64,000 nucleotides of DNA from Nocardia neocaledoniensis (GCF_003182135.1 NZ_QGTL01000016.1:88644-152643), one strand, 5' to 3'. Counted from the first letter of the stretch, positions 26,106 through 34,245 are shown. The notes: generated from the letters alone by a model not told the origin. A program made the numbers and translations.

Positions 26106-27184
26106 ATCGCACGATCAGCGCACTGCGGGAATGGCTGAATCCCGACTGGGCACGGCACCGCAGCGTGCCGCCGTTCGAGGCGGGGCTGCGGCCCAACCGC
26201 CGGCTCGACGAGGCCACGGTGCTGCTTCCCGATGACGAGTGCGAACCGGACGACGTGATCATCCGCGACAACAGCGAGGTTGTCTTCTCCAGCGGCGACA
26301 GCGTTTTCACGCTGACCGGTGGCGTCGTCACCCGCGTGGTGACACTCGGCGGGCAGGTCGGATGCCTGGTGGTGGCCGGGGATCGGCTGGTCGCGGCCGT
26401 CGAGGGCGTCGGCCTGGTCACGGTCGACGCGAGCGGAACGCCGACCGACCTGTGCACCGATGCCGAACTGGCCGCCTGCGTCACCGATCTGGCACTGCTG
26501 CCCGACGGCGCGGTGCTGGCCACCATCGGCTCCCGGGATGTCCCGGACTGGTCCGCCGCGCTGGTGGCCGACGACCGGAGCGGGCGCATCGTGCGGGTCG
26601 ACGGCTCGCGCGCGGAGGTGGTCGCCGAGGGTCTCGGCTGGCCCGGCGGCATCGAGAACGCTTCGGACGGTGAGGTTCTGGTCTCGCTGGGTTTCGATCA
26701 TCGCATCGAACGTCGTGCCGTGTCGGACCTGGGCAAGCCAGGAAAGGCGGTGGGGGCGAATCTGCCCGTGTATCCCGGGCGGATCGCCGCCACCGACGAC
26801 GGCTGGTGGGTCGCCGCGCCCTACGCGCGCAACCGGTTCACCGAACTGCTGCTCGACGAACCCGAACTGCTGCGCGAGATGACCGCGACGATCCGCCAGG
26901 ACCAGTGGTTCGTCCCGCGACTGCGGTGCCCCGACCCCTACACCGACACCCTGCAGCTGGGCCAGTTGCGCGTGCACGGCGTGATCAAGCCGTGGGCGCC
27001 CGCGCGCTCCTACGGGCTGGCGTTCCGGATCGATCGGCGGGGTCGCATCGCCGAGAGCGCGCATTCGCGCGCGGACAGCGACCGTCACGGGGTCACCGGC
27101 GTGTCGTCACGTGACGGGCGAATCGTGGTGGCGGCGCGTGGCTTCCGCAACCTGCTCGAGCCGCAGACAGACAACGAAAGGTGA
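26102..27184 (+). CDS. Free strictosidine-synthase-like / SMP-30 propeller protein
   Basis: 360 residues, soluble, with no signal peptide. Repeated blade motifs are visible (VVFSSGDSVFTL, TDLALLPDGAVLATIG, WPGGIENASDGEVLVSLGF, IAATDDGWWVAAPY). It resembles the propeller half of the preceding fused permease and may be its partner or a second hydrolase for a lactone-like substrate. GTG 26102 overlaps the preceding stop (GTGA), which indicates coupling. Loss or change of the metal ligands cannot be judged without alignment, so enzyme activity is inferred. Confidence 0.82.
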   Translation: MNRTISALREWLNPDWARHRSVPPFEAGLRPNRRLDEATVLLPDDECEPDDVIIRDNSEVVFSSGDSVFTLTGGVVTRVVTLGGQVGCLVVAGDRLVAAVEGVGLVTVDASGTPTDLCTDAELAACVTDLALLPDGAVLATIGSRDVPDWSAALVADDRSGRIVRVDGSRAEVVAEGLGWPGGIENASDGEVLVSLGFDHRIERRAVSDLGKPGKAVGANLPVYPGRIAATDDGWWVAAPYARNRFTELLLDEPELLREMTATIRQDQWFVPRLRCPDPYTDTLQLGQLRVHGVIKPWAPARSYGLAFRIDRRGRIAESAHSRADSDRHGVTGVSSRDGRIVVAARGFRNLLEPQTDNER

Positions 27185-27189
27185 GCACA

Positions 27190-28698
27190 GTGAGCGACAC
27201 CGCCGTCGCCGCCGAGCCGGTGATCCGGCTCAGCCGGATCAGCAAGCACTACAACGGAACCTACGCGCTGCGCGAGGTCGACTTCGAGGTCGCGCCCGGC
27301 GAGATCCACGCCCTGCTCGGCGAGAACGGCGCGGGCAAATCCACCCTGGTGAAGGTGATCTCGGGCGCGATCGAACACGACGCGGGCACACTCCAGGTCA
27401 CCGGGCGCATGCGTAACTTCAGCACCCCCAAGGAATCGGCCGAGGCCGGGGTCGCGATGGTGTACCAGGAGGGTTCGCTCGTCGAGTCGATGACCGTGGC
27501 ACAGAACCTGTTCCTCGGCGACGAGAAAGCCTTCAACAACCTCTCCCAGCTCAATGTCGTGGCGCGAGAACTACTGGAATCACACAACTTCCACATTCGG
27601 CCCGAGGTGACGGCGGGTGCGCTCGGCATCGCCCAGAAGCAGATGGTGGAGATCGCCCGCGCCGTGCACCGCGACGCCAAGGTCGTGATCCTCGACGAGC
27701 CCACCGCCTCGGTGACCCCGGAGGAACGGCTACAGCTGTTCCTGTCGATGCGCAGACTCAAGAAGCAGGGCATCGGGGTCGTGTTCATCACCCACATGCT
27801 CGACGAGGCGCTGGAAGAGGCCGACCGCATCACGGTGCTGCGGGACGGCGAGGTGCAGGGCACCCTCGACAAACCGGACTTCGACCGCGCCGAGGTGGTG
27901 CGGATGATGGTGGGGCGCAGCGTGGAATACCAGCGGGTGCCGCCGAACCGGGATCCCGACCCCGCGCCGGTGCTCGAGGTCGACGACATCACCCTGCTCC
28001 CTACGGTGCGCAACATGTCGTTCTCCGCGCACGCGGGGGAGATCGTCGGCATCTACGGGCTCGTCGGCGCCGGGCGCAGCGAGACGGCGATGATCGTCAG
28101 CGGGGTCACCAAACGCCGGCGCATGCGGGGCGGCACCGTGCGGCTCAACGGGCGCAAGGTCCGCTTCCGCACCCCGCGCCACGCCCGGCGCGCTGGGCTG
28201 GTCTACATCACCGAGGACCGCAAGGCCTCGGGCTTCTTCGGCCACTTCTCGATCGCGGACAACATCTACTTCGGCCACCTGTGCAGCGCGCCGCGGCTGC
28301 CGCTCCTGGTGCGGCCGGGCGAGCGCACCTCCGTGGCGCGGCGTTTCGTGGAGCGGTTCCACGTCCGTACCCTGCGCCCCGACCGAGCCAAGCTCGAGGA
28401 GCTCAGCGGCGGCAACCAGCAGAAGGTGGTGCTGGCCAAGGGACTGACCCGGCAGCCCCTGGTGGCGATCATCGACGAGCCGACCCGCGGTGTCGACCTC
28501 GGGACGATCACCGAGATCCACGCGATGATCCGCGCACTCGCCGACGACGGCGTCGCGGTGATCGTGATCTCGTCCTACCTGCCGGAGATCCGGGCGCTCT
28601 CGGACCGGATCCTGGTCGCCAAACAGGGCAGCATCGTGGCCGAATTCGACCCGGCCGAGGCCGACGACGCGAAGCTGATGTTCGCGGCGGTGCACTGA
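27190..28698 (+). CDS. ABC importer ATPase with two nucleotide-binding domains (RbsA type)
   Basis: 502 residues. The first domain has Walker A GENGAGKST (44-52), a signature-like LGIAQKQMVEIARA and Walker B VVILDEPTASV. The second has the degenerate P-loop GLVGAGRSE usual in RbsA proteins, a full LSGGNQQKV signature and VAIIDEPTRGVD. It energises the importer made by the permeases at 21793 and 23937. GTG 27190 has GAAAGG 8 nt upstream; GTG 27181 overlaps that site and is less likely. The gene follows the free propeller by 5 nt. Confidence 0.94.
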   Translation: MSDTAVAAEPVIRLSRISKHYNGTYALREVDFEVAPGEIHALLGENGAGKSTLVKVISGAIEHDAGTLQVTGRMRNFSTPKESAEAGVAMVYQEGSLVESMTVAQNLFLGDEKAFNNLSQLNVVARELLESHNFHIRPEVTAGALGIAQKQMVEIARAVHRDAKVVILDEPTASVTPEERLQLFLSMRRLKKQGIGVVFITHMLDEALEEADRITVLRDGEVQGTLDKPDFDRAEVVRMMVGRSVEYQRVPPNRDPDPAPVLEVDDITLLPTVRNMSFSAHAGEIVGIYGLVGAGRSETAMIVSGVTKRRRMRGGTVRLNGRKVRFRTPRHARRAGLVYITEDRKASGFFGHFSIADNIYFGHLCSAPRLPLLVRPGERTSVARRFVERFHVRTLRPDRAKLEELSGGNQQKVVLAKGLTRQPLVAIIDEPTRGVDLGTITEIHAMIRALADDGVAVIVISSYLPEIRALSDRILVAKQGSIVAEFDPAEADDAKLMFAAVH

Positions 28699-28700
28699 GG

Positions 28701-28781
28701 GGGAAGGATCCTTCCCAGGAAGAGAGTGGCCCTGCCCGGGGTCTTCCGGATGGCGAAGACTGATGTCATCCGGAAAACCCC
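28701..28781 (+). terminator. Two hairpins between importer ATPase and hydrolase gene
   Basis: A perfect 16-bp palindrome GGGAAGGATCCTTCCC (28701-28716) is followed by a 15-bp stem with one mismatch (28738-28752 with 28767-28781). They may weaken or condition read-through from the importer into the hydrolase gene. Confidence 0.5.
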
Positions 28782-28798
28782 GACGAAGTGAGGTCAGC

Positions 28799-29704
28799 AT
28801 GGTGCAGCACATCGATTTCCCGAATGCCACGGTCACCATGGCGGGCGATCTGTACCTACCCACCGGCTTCTCCGCTGACCAGTATTACCCGGCGATCGTG
28901 TGCGTGCATCCCGGCGGCGGCGTCAAGGAGCAGACCGCGGGTCTGTATGCCGCGAAGTTGGCCGCGCAGGGCTTCGTCACACTGGCTTTCGATGCCTCCC
29001 ATCAGGGCGAGAGCGGCGGAATCCCGCGGCGTTTGGAAGACCCCTTCGCCCGCGTCGAGGACATTCGCGCCGCTGTCGACTACCTCTCCACGCTCGACTA
29101 CGTCGACGCCGACCGGGTCGGCGCGTTCGGTGTGTGCGCCGGTGGCGGCTACGCGATCGACGCCACCAAGACCGACCGCCGGATCAAAGCCGTCGGCACC
29201 GTGAGTCCGGTCGACATCGGGGCCACCTTCCGTCGCGGTTGGGACGGCTCGTTGCCGCTCGAGGCGCAGATCGCCACGCTCGACGCCGTCGCGGGTCAGC
29301 GGGCGATCGAAGCCGCGGGCGGGGAGATCGCCGAGATCACCTATGTCCCCGAGACGCTCGACGAGACAACGCCCGCCGACATGGTCGAAGCGCACGAGTA
29401 CTACCGCACCCCGCGCGCACAGCACCCGCACTCCGAGAACCGGATGCTGTTCACCGCCAGCGTCACCCGGATCTTCGACTACGACGCCTTCGCCGGCGCC
29501 GAGTTCCTCACGCAGCCGGTGCTGCTGATCGCGGGTTCCGCCGCCGGCTCCCTGTGGCAGGCGGAAGCCCTGCACAAGCGTCTGCCGGAGAACACCGAGC
29601 TGGTGGTCGTCGACGGCGCGGGTCATGTCGGCCTCTACGACCGCCCCGAGTACGTCGACCAGGCCATGGCCGCGCTGACCCCGTTCTTCGCGGCGACGCT
29701 CTGA
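28799..29704 (+). CDS. Dienelactone-hydrolase-like alpha/beta hydrolase
   Basis: 301 residues, alpha/beta-hydrolase fold. The nucleophile elbow reads FGVCAGGGYA with Cys113 in place of the usual serine, as in dienelactone hydrolases. His276 in GAGHVGLYD completes the triad, and LLIAGSAAG is the acid-loop region. It would hydrolyse an ester, thioester or lactone, fitting the lactonase-like propellers of the importer operon. ATG 28799 follows GAGG; an upstream in-frame ATG at 28763 lies in the hairpin region. No signal peptide is visible, so it is cytoplasmic. Confidence 0.85.
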   Translation: MVQHIDFPNATVTMAGDLYLPTGFSADQYYPAIVCVHPGGGVKEQTAGLYAAKLAAQGFVTLAFDASHQGESGGIPRRLEDPFARVEDIRAAVDYLSTLDYVDADRVGAFGVCAGGGYAIDATKTDRRIKAVGTVSPVDIGATFRRGWDGSLPLEAQIATLDAVAGQRAIEAAGGEIAEITYVPETLDETTPADMVEAHEYYRTPRAQHPHSENRMLFTASVTRIFDYDAFAGAEFLTQPVLLIAGSAAGSLWQAEALHKRLPENTELVVVDGAGHVGLYDRPEYVDQAMAALTPFFAATL

Positions 29705-29758
29705 GCAGGGCGGAGTGCGGCACACGCCTCGTTCGTTCCGATTCGAAGGGTGACGTCC

Positions 29759-30103
29759 ATGAGTGGTGAACATCTGGTCAAGACCGCGCGGCGTGTGATC
29801 GCGGGCCTCGACGCGGACGGCAAATCGACCATCGCGGTCGACGAGAGCACCGCGACGCGGGTCGCGCTGCCCGCGTTCACGGTGAACGACGTCTGGCGGG
29901 TCGACGCTCTGCCCGCGGCGATGTCCGCGGGTGACACCCTTGCCGCGGAGGTGGAGCTGGATCCGCCCGCCGCCGGTGTGGTCGTGCGTCTGGCGACCTT
30001 CCCGCCGGACGTGGAGATCGATCCGGCCGTGTACGTGGAGTCGATCGGCAACCTGCACGGCGAAGACGCCAAGGCCGACGACGAGTGCGGTATCGGCGAC
30101 TGA
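29759..30103 (+). CDS. Cupin-like protein lacking its barrel (truncated), 114 aa
   Basis: 114 residues beginning MSGEHLVKTARRVIAGLDADGKSTI. The pattern of this region, through VNDVWRVDALPA and VRLATFPPDVEID, resembles the first half of a small cupin family found beside catabolic genes. In those proteins a metal-binding barrel (HxxxxxD..VxxG) should follow. Here the protein ends at DDECGIGD and a terminator follows at once. It is either a shortened gene or a distinct small protein. GAAGGG lies at good spacing before ATG 29759. I judge the cupin link as tentative. Confidence 0.6.
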   Translation: MSGEHLVKTARRVIAGLDADGKSTIAVDESTATRVALPAFTVNDVWRVDALPAAMSAGDTLAAEVELDPPAAGVVVRLATFPPDVEIDPAVYVESIGNLHGEDAKADDECGIGD

Positions 30104-30116
30104 GTTCGCCGCGGCG

Positions 30117-30150
30117 AGGGCCCGGAAATCTCCGACGATTTCCGGGCCCT
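30117..30150 (+). terminator. Terminator of importer operon, 14-bp stem
   Basis: AGGGCCCGGAAATC pairs perfectly with 30137-30150 around TCCGAC, followed by a T-rich run ending in TTTT. Confidence 0.88.
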
Positions 30151-30192
30151 GTTCGTCTTTTCGGACAGTCGATCCAATCGAAAAGTATTACG

Positions 30193-30218
30193 GATCATAT
30201 ATTGTGCGATATTGTGAC
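30193..30218 (+). promoter_or_regulatory. A/T-rich site with tandem ATATTGTG repeats
   Basis: Two direct copies of ATATTGTG (30199-30206 and 30209-30216) lie 10 bp apart, one helical turn, following CATAT. They are about 50 bp before the transporter start. The spacing suggests a regulator binding the same face twice. Confidence 0.55.
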
Positions 30219-30268
30219 CTACATCGCTCGGCACCGTCGCCGTGGTGGAGCGTTGTGAGGAGAACGAG

Positions 30269-31624
30269 ATGGATAGTCCGGTCCCGCGCCAGAAGAGCGG
30301 CCTCGTCGTGGTCATGCTCTGTTTTCTGACGATCGTCGCCGACGGCTACGACTTGATCGTCTACGGAGCCACAGTGCCCGATCTCCTGGAGGAGCCGGGC
30401 TGGGAGATGTCGGCGAGTACCGCCGGGCTGATCGGTAGCTGGACGCTGATCGGTCTGATGGTGGGCTTTCTGCTGGCGGGACCGCTGGCCGACCGGATCG
30501 GGCGTCGCAAGGTGATGATGGCCGGGGTCGTGTGGTTCTCGGCGGGGTGCGCGATCTGCGCGGTCGCCACCTCACCCGAATTCCTCGGCGCCGCACGGTT
30601 CTTCACCGGCATCGGCCTCGGCGGTGTCGTGCCCTCGGCGGTCGCTCTGACCATGGAATTCGCGCCGCGCAACCGCAGGCAGATCTACAACGGCATGATG
30701 CTGACCGGTTATTCCTTCGGTGGCATCGTCGCCGCGCTGGTCGCGATCGCCCTGCTGCCCGATCACAGCTGGCGTGTGCTCTACGCGGTCGGCGCGCTGT
30801 GCGTGATCGTGGTGCCCGCGATGTACTTCTGGTTGCCGGAGTCGGTGAGTTCGCTGGTGGCGCGCGGTAAGGATGCCGAGGCGGCCGAGCTCGCCAGCGC
30901 CTACGGACTCGACATCGACGCGGTGCGCGCCGAGCAGGCGATCCAGGTCGCCGCTGCCGCCGGCGCGGACAAGACGGGCGGATTGCGCATGCTGCTCACC
31001 CGCCGCTACCTGCCGTCGCTGCTGCTGTTCGTCGTGGTCTGTGTCTGTGCCCAGCTGATCACCTACGGTCTCAACACGTGGTTGCCGGTGCTGATGCGTG
31101 AGGCGGGTTACCCGCTGGGCTCCTCGCTGCAGTTCCTGCTCGTCCTGCAGGTCGGCGCCATCGTCGGGATGATCGGCGGGTCGATGCTCGCGGACCGGTA
31201 CGGGTCGCGGCGAATCCTCGTGCTGTTCTTCCTGATCGGCGCGGTGTCGTTGCTGGCGCTGAGCCGCAAACTCGATACCGCGGTGCTGATGGTGGCCGTC
31301 GCGGGCGCCGGGCTCGGATCCATCGGCAGCAGCTCACTGGCCTACGGCTATGTCGCGGCCAAATATCCCGCCTCGTGCCGCGGATCGGCGGTCGGCGCGA
31401 GCATGGGTCTCGGCCGGGTCGGTTCGATCCTCGGGCCGTCCATCGGTGGTTGGGTCGTCGGGTCCTCGCTGGGCAGCCAATGGAACTTCTACGCTTTCGC
31501 CGTTCCGGCCGTGATCGCGGCGGTGATCGTGATCCTGATGCCCGCGTCCACGGTCGACGACGAGGTCGACGACGTGCGCACTCCGGATGCTCGGGACGGT
31601 GGGCTCGTGGAACCCGCTCGCTGA
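30269..31624 (+). CDS. MFS transporter, aromatic acid:H+ symporter-like
   Basis: 451 residues with twelve predicted membrane segments. VADGYDLIVYGATVP in the first helix is the signature of the aromatic acid:H+ symporter family (PcaK, BenK). GPLADRIGRRKV is the loop 2-3 motif, and LADRYGSRRI repeats it in the second half. It would import an aromatic or related carboxylic acid using the proton gradient. ATG 30269 has GAGGAG at good spacing; an upstream GTG (30242) lacks a site. It forms its own unit between two terminators, with a tandem A/T site upstream. Confidence 0.92.
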   Translation: MDSPVPRQKSGLVVVMLCFLTIVADGYDLIVYGATVPDLLEEPGWEMSASTAGLIGSWTLIGLMVGFLLAGPLADRIGRRKVMMAGVVWFSAGCAICAVATSPEFLGAARFFTGIGLGGVVPSAVALTMEFAPRNRRQIYNGMMLTGYSFGGIVAALVAIALLPDHSWRVLYAVGALCVIVVPAMYFWLPESVSSLVARGKDAEAAELASAYGLDIDAVRAEQAIQVAAAAGADKTGGLRMLLTRRYLPSLLLFVVVCVCAQLITYGLNTWLPVLMREAGYPLGSSLQFLLVLQVGAIVGMIGGSMLADRYGSRRILVLFFLIGAVSLLALSRKLDTAVLMVAVAGAGLGSIGSSSLAYGYVAAKYPASCRGSAVGASMGLGRVGSILGPSIGGWVVGSSLGSQWNFYAFAVPAVIAAVIVILMPASTVDDEVDDVRTPDARDGGLVEPAR

Positions 31625-31638
31625 GTAGGGTGTGCCGA

Positions 31639-31683
31639 CGAACGACTCCCTGGGAACCGGCACGGTTCCCAGGGAGTCGTTCG
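31639..31683. terminator. Bidirectional terminator, 20-bp stem
   Basis: 31639-31658 pairs perfectly with 31664-31683 around GGCAC. It lies between the + strand transporter and the - strand whiB gene whose stop begins at 31684. Confidence 0.9.
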
Positions 31684-31986
31684 TCATTGCCCCGAGTGGG
31701 CGGGGCTCGGCCGGTAGTGCAGCCAGCGGTATCTGGCGCGTTCGCGCGGTGTCATCCCGCCCCAGATGCCGTGCGGTTCGTTGGTGGCCACCGCATGATC
31801 GCGGCAGTGACTCAGGACCGGGCAGCTCGCGCAGATCCGCTTGGCTGCCAGCATCTTCCGTGATTCGACGCCGGTCTCGTAGAAGTCGTTGACATCGTGG
31901 GCACGGCAGGTGGCGTGCCGCTGCCAGTCCCACGCCTCCGCGCGCGGAGCGGGGAGGCGCAGCGGCTTCTCGCGCGCCGGTTTCAT
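31684..31986 (-). CDS. WhiB-family iron-sulphur transcription factor
   Basis: 100 residues. Four cysteines (C27, C52, C55, C61; pattern C-x24-C-x2-C-x5-C) bind a [4Fe-4S] cluster, and GIWGG (73-77) followed by basic residues (TPRERARYR) is the DNA-binding turn. WhiB proteins work with the primary sigma factor in redox, development or stress responses. ATG 31986 has GGAGGACGG upstream and overlaps the stop of a 69-aa gene, so it is translated with it. The unit probably starts at the alcohol dehydrogenase. The subfamily is not clear. Confidence 0.93.
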   Translation of the reverse strand: MKPAREKPLRLPAPRAEAWDWQRHATCRAHDVNDFYETGVESRKMLAAKRICASCPVLSHCRDHAVATNEPHGIWGGMTPRERARYRWLHYRPSPAHSGQ

Positions 31987-32192
31987 CGCCGTCCTCCGGC
32001 GGCGGCACCCAGCGCGCGCCGGTGCGCGGCCGCGGCGAGCTCGCGTTCGCGCGTGCTGTCGGGACCACCGAGACCGGCGAGATGCTCGTGCAGGCGGGCT
32101 TTCGCGGCGAACCACGCGGCGAGTGCTTCCGCGTCCGCTCCGCGGGCGGGGCGGGTCAGACACAGTGCGGTCATTTCGATCAGCACGTTCAT
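31983..32192 (-). CDS. Small hypothetical protein coupled to whiB, 69 aa
   Basis: I do not recognise this protein. It has 69 residues, is Ala/Arg/Leu-rich and mostly helical by composition (ADAEALAAWFAAKARLHEHLAGL), with one cysteine. ATG 32192 has AAGGACC upstream, and its TGA overlaps the whiB ATG. The dehydrogenase stop lies 21 nt upstream. Position and overlap make it a real gene. A partner or regulator of the WhiB protein is possible but unproven. Confidence 0.75.
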   Translation of the reverse strand: MNVLIEMTALCLTRPARGADAEALAAWFAAKARLHEHLAGLGGPDSTRERELAAAAHRRALGAAAGGRR

Positions 32193-32213
32193 GGGGGTCC
32201 TTCGGCTTGCCGG

Positions 32214-33332
32214 TCAGTCGTAGACGACGACGCCCCGCAGGTTCCGGCCGGCGTTCATGTCGGCGAAGCCCCGAGTGATGTCGTCGAGTGCGTAGCGAGT
32301 GGTGACGAGTTCGTCGAGTTTCAGCGAGCCCTGCTGGTACATCGCCAGCTGGGCCGGGATGTCGGCGGTGGGGGAGCTGGCGCCGAACAGCGAGCCCTGC
32401 AAACGCTTCTGGTAGAGCGTGAGCTCGTGCAGGTTGATGTCGCCCGCGCCGACAGTGGCGTCGCCGAGGCCGACGGCGACACAGGTGCCGGCCTTGCGTA
32501 CCGCGCTCAACGCCTGTCCGACGTGGCGACCGGTCGTGATCCCGACGGTCACGATCGAGGAGTCGGCGCCCTGGCCGTTGGTCATCGAGCGGGCGAGTTC
32601 GGCCGCCTCTTCGATGTCGGCGACGGCGTGGGTGGCGCCGAGCTTCAGCGCGGACTCGCGCTTGAAGGCGACCGGGTCGACGGCGATCACCGCGCCCGCG
32701 CCCGCGTGCGCGGCGCCCTGGACCGCGTTGATGCCGATGCCGCCGATGCCCATGACGATCACGACATGTCCGGGCTTCACCTCGGCCGAGTTCACCGCCG
32801 CGCCCCAGCCGGTGCCGACACCGCAGCCGGTGAGGCAGGCGAGGTCGAGCGGGATCGACGGATCGATCTTGATCGCCGAGACGGCGGACACGGTCGTGTA
32901 CTCACAGAAGGTGCCGAGCCCGGCGAGCTGGCCGACCGGTGCGCCGTCGAGTGACAACCGAAAGGAGGTGGGGTCGTCGAAGCGCGCGCCCGTGGACAGG
33001 AACGCGCCGAGGTCGCACAGGTTCTGGTGACCGTGCGCGCACCACCGGCAACGGCCACAGACGGGCAGAAAGGAGAAGACGACGTGATCGCCTTCGGCGA
33101 AGCCCTTGGTGCCGGGGCCGACAGCTTCGACGATGCCCGCGCCCTCGTGCCCACCGGCGAGCGGCAGGATGCCCGGTGTCTGGGTGCCGACTGCGAAGTG
33201 ATCGTCGGAGTGGCACAGACCCGCCGCGACCATCTTCACCCGGATCTCGCCGGGGCGCGGGTCCTCGATGTCGAGGTCGACGATCTCGTAGGTGCCGGGC
33301 GTCTGCCGCAGCACCGCGCCACGGGTCAGCAC
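32214..33332 (-). CDS. Zinc alcohol dehydrogenase, NDMA-dependent type
   Basis: 372 residues, medium-chain dehydrogenase fold. Catalytic zinc ligands C40 (GLCHSD) and H62-E63 are present, as are the four structural-zinc cysteines C92, C95, C98 and C106. GIGGIG marks the Rossmann fold. Sequence character fits the actinomycete NDMA-dependent group, which keeps NAD tightly bound. I chose GTG 33332 because homologous proteins start at this strand (xxTRGAVL) and AAGG lies 7 nt upstream. The strong GAAGGAG site further up serves a different, 14-codon frame whose stop overlaps this start. Confidence 0.9.
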   Translation of the reverse strand: MLTRGAVLRQTPGTYEIVDLDIEDPRPGEIRVKMVAAGLCHSDDHFAVGTQTPGILPLAGGHEGAGIVEAVGPGTKGFAEGDHVVFSFLPVCGRCRWCAHGHQNLCDLGAFLSTGARFDDPTSFRLSLDGAPVGQLAGLGTFCEYTTVSAVSAIKIDPSIPLDLACLTGCGVGTGWGAAVNSAEVKPGHVVIVMGIGGIGINAVQGAAHAGAGAVIAVDPVAFKRESALKLGATHAVADIEEAAELARSMTNGQGADSSIVTVGITTGRHVGQALSAVRKAGTCVAVGLGDATVGAGDINLHELTLYQKRLQGSLFGASSPTADIPAQLAMYQQGSLKLDELVTTRYALDDITRGFADMNAGRNLRGVVVYD

Positions 33333-33370
33333 GAGGTGGCCTTGTCGTCGGTGTTCGCCGGGTGGTTCAT
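33326..33370 (-). CDS. Candidate 14-aa leader peptide MNHPANTDDKATSC
   Basis: ATG 33370 follows GAAGGAG by 6 nt. The 14-codon frame ends in a TGA overlapping the dehydrogenase GTG out of frame. This is the same design as 15604-15651. It may serve translational coupling; I see no homopolymer of one amino-acid codon that would suggest attenuation. Confidence 0.45.
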   Translation of the reverse strand: MNHPANTDDKATSC

Positions 33371-33397
33371 GCCGCACTCCTTCGTGTGGTATTTATT

Positions 33398-33417
33398 CAG
33401 TATAATATATTATGAGA
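33398..33417 (-). promoter_or_regulatory. Perfect A/T palindrome upstream of alcohol dehydrogenase
   Basis: ATAATATATTAT (33402-33413) is a perfect 12-bp palindrome within CAGTATAATATATTATGAGA. It is the best example of the window's A/T-dyad family and lies 28-47 bp upstream of the leader ATG 33370, where a -10 box is expected. Confidence 0.65.
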
Positions 33418-33423
33418 GATTCG

Positions 33424-34245
33424 TTACGCCATAGGCCGGAAACTCGCCACATCGACGGCGCGTTGGCCGTCGGCCAGCGCGCACAGCGTCGCCGTCCCGA
33501 ACACGCCGGTGCGGTCGAAGGCGACCGCGGTGCCGATCGAGATGCCCGCGCGTTCGATCCGGTCGGTCGTGGCGAATCCGACCGCGGGTCCCTCCGGCAG
33601 CCGGGCCAACGCCAAAGTCAGGTCAGCGTTGATGAATTCGAGTCCGGCGCTGCCGAAGTTGGCCGCCACGTTCACCACGTCGGCGATGCCGGCGGCCAAC
33701 TGGAACGGCGTCACGGGCTCGCCCTCGACGACCGGAATCTGCTCGTGCCAGATCTGTTTGCGCGCGTCGTTCTTGGACTGTGCCGCGTCACCCCAGCCCG
33801 TCTTCTCGGTGAAATAGAGCCGGTGTTGAGCCGGTACCATCGCGGCGCCGACCGGGGGGAGTTCCGGTTGCGCACCGCCCGACCAGACCGCCCCCGAGGG
33901 GCTCCGGCTCGGCGCCAACCACAGGGCCGATGCCCTGGCGACGGGTCGTCCGCCTTGTTCGAGCACGCTGTCGATCAGGCAGAGCCGCCTGCCTTCCCGT
34001 ACCACGGTCACCGAGGTGGTGCACGGCCGCAAACGCGCGGGCCGGAACAAATCGACAGTCCAGCGCGCGGGCGTCAGGTCGCCGCGTCCGATGGACTCGA
34101 CGTGCTGCTCGGTGGCCCGGGCCAGGGCCGAACTCACCGCCAGTCCGCGCATGTGTTCATCGCCCCACCCGCTCGATGCCTCCGCCTGGGGGATCAACTC
34201 GATGCCCGCCGGACCGGTTCGGGTGCGGAAGAACGCTGTGGTCAT
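33424..34245 (-). CDS. Acyl-CoA thioesterase-like protein (double hotdog, TesB-like)
   Basis: 273 residues. The first half is an acyl-CoA thioesterase-like hotdog (GDEHMRGLAVSSALARA, WTVDLFRPARL), and the second half repeats the fold (EFINADLTLALARLPEGPAVGF, GVFGTATLCALADGQ). This family hydrolyses acyl-CoAs and is common beside fatty-acid and steroid genes. ATG 34245 has AGGAGG upstream at good spacing; longer starts do not. It is a single-gene unit with its own A/T dyad, ending just before the dehydrogenase promoter. Confidence 0.85.
   Translation of the reverse strand: MTTAFFRTRTGPAGIELIPQAEASSGWGDEHMRGLAVSSALARATEQHVESIGRGDLTPARWTVDLFRPARLRPCTTSVTVVREGRRLCLIDSVLEQGGRPVARASALWLAPSRSPSGAVWSGGAQPELPPVGAAMVPAQHRLYFTEKTGWGDAAQSKNDARKQIWHEQIPVVEGEPVTPFQLAAGIADVVNVAANFGSAGLEFINADLTLALARLPEGPAVGFATTDRIERAGISIGTAVAFDRTGVFGTATLCALADGQRAVDVASFRPMA

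Noticed and set aside
28763..28801. Upstream ATG 28763 as the hydrolase start
   Set aside because: It lies in the second hairpin without a ribosome site; ATG 28799 has GAGG at suitable spacing and begins at the conserved first strand.
30193..30218. Tandem ATATTGTG units as a CRISPR or minisatellite
   Set aside because: There are only two copies, no spacers and no cas genes; it sits in a promoter region.
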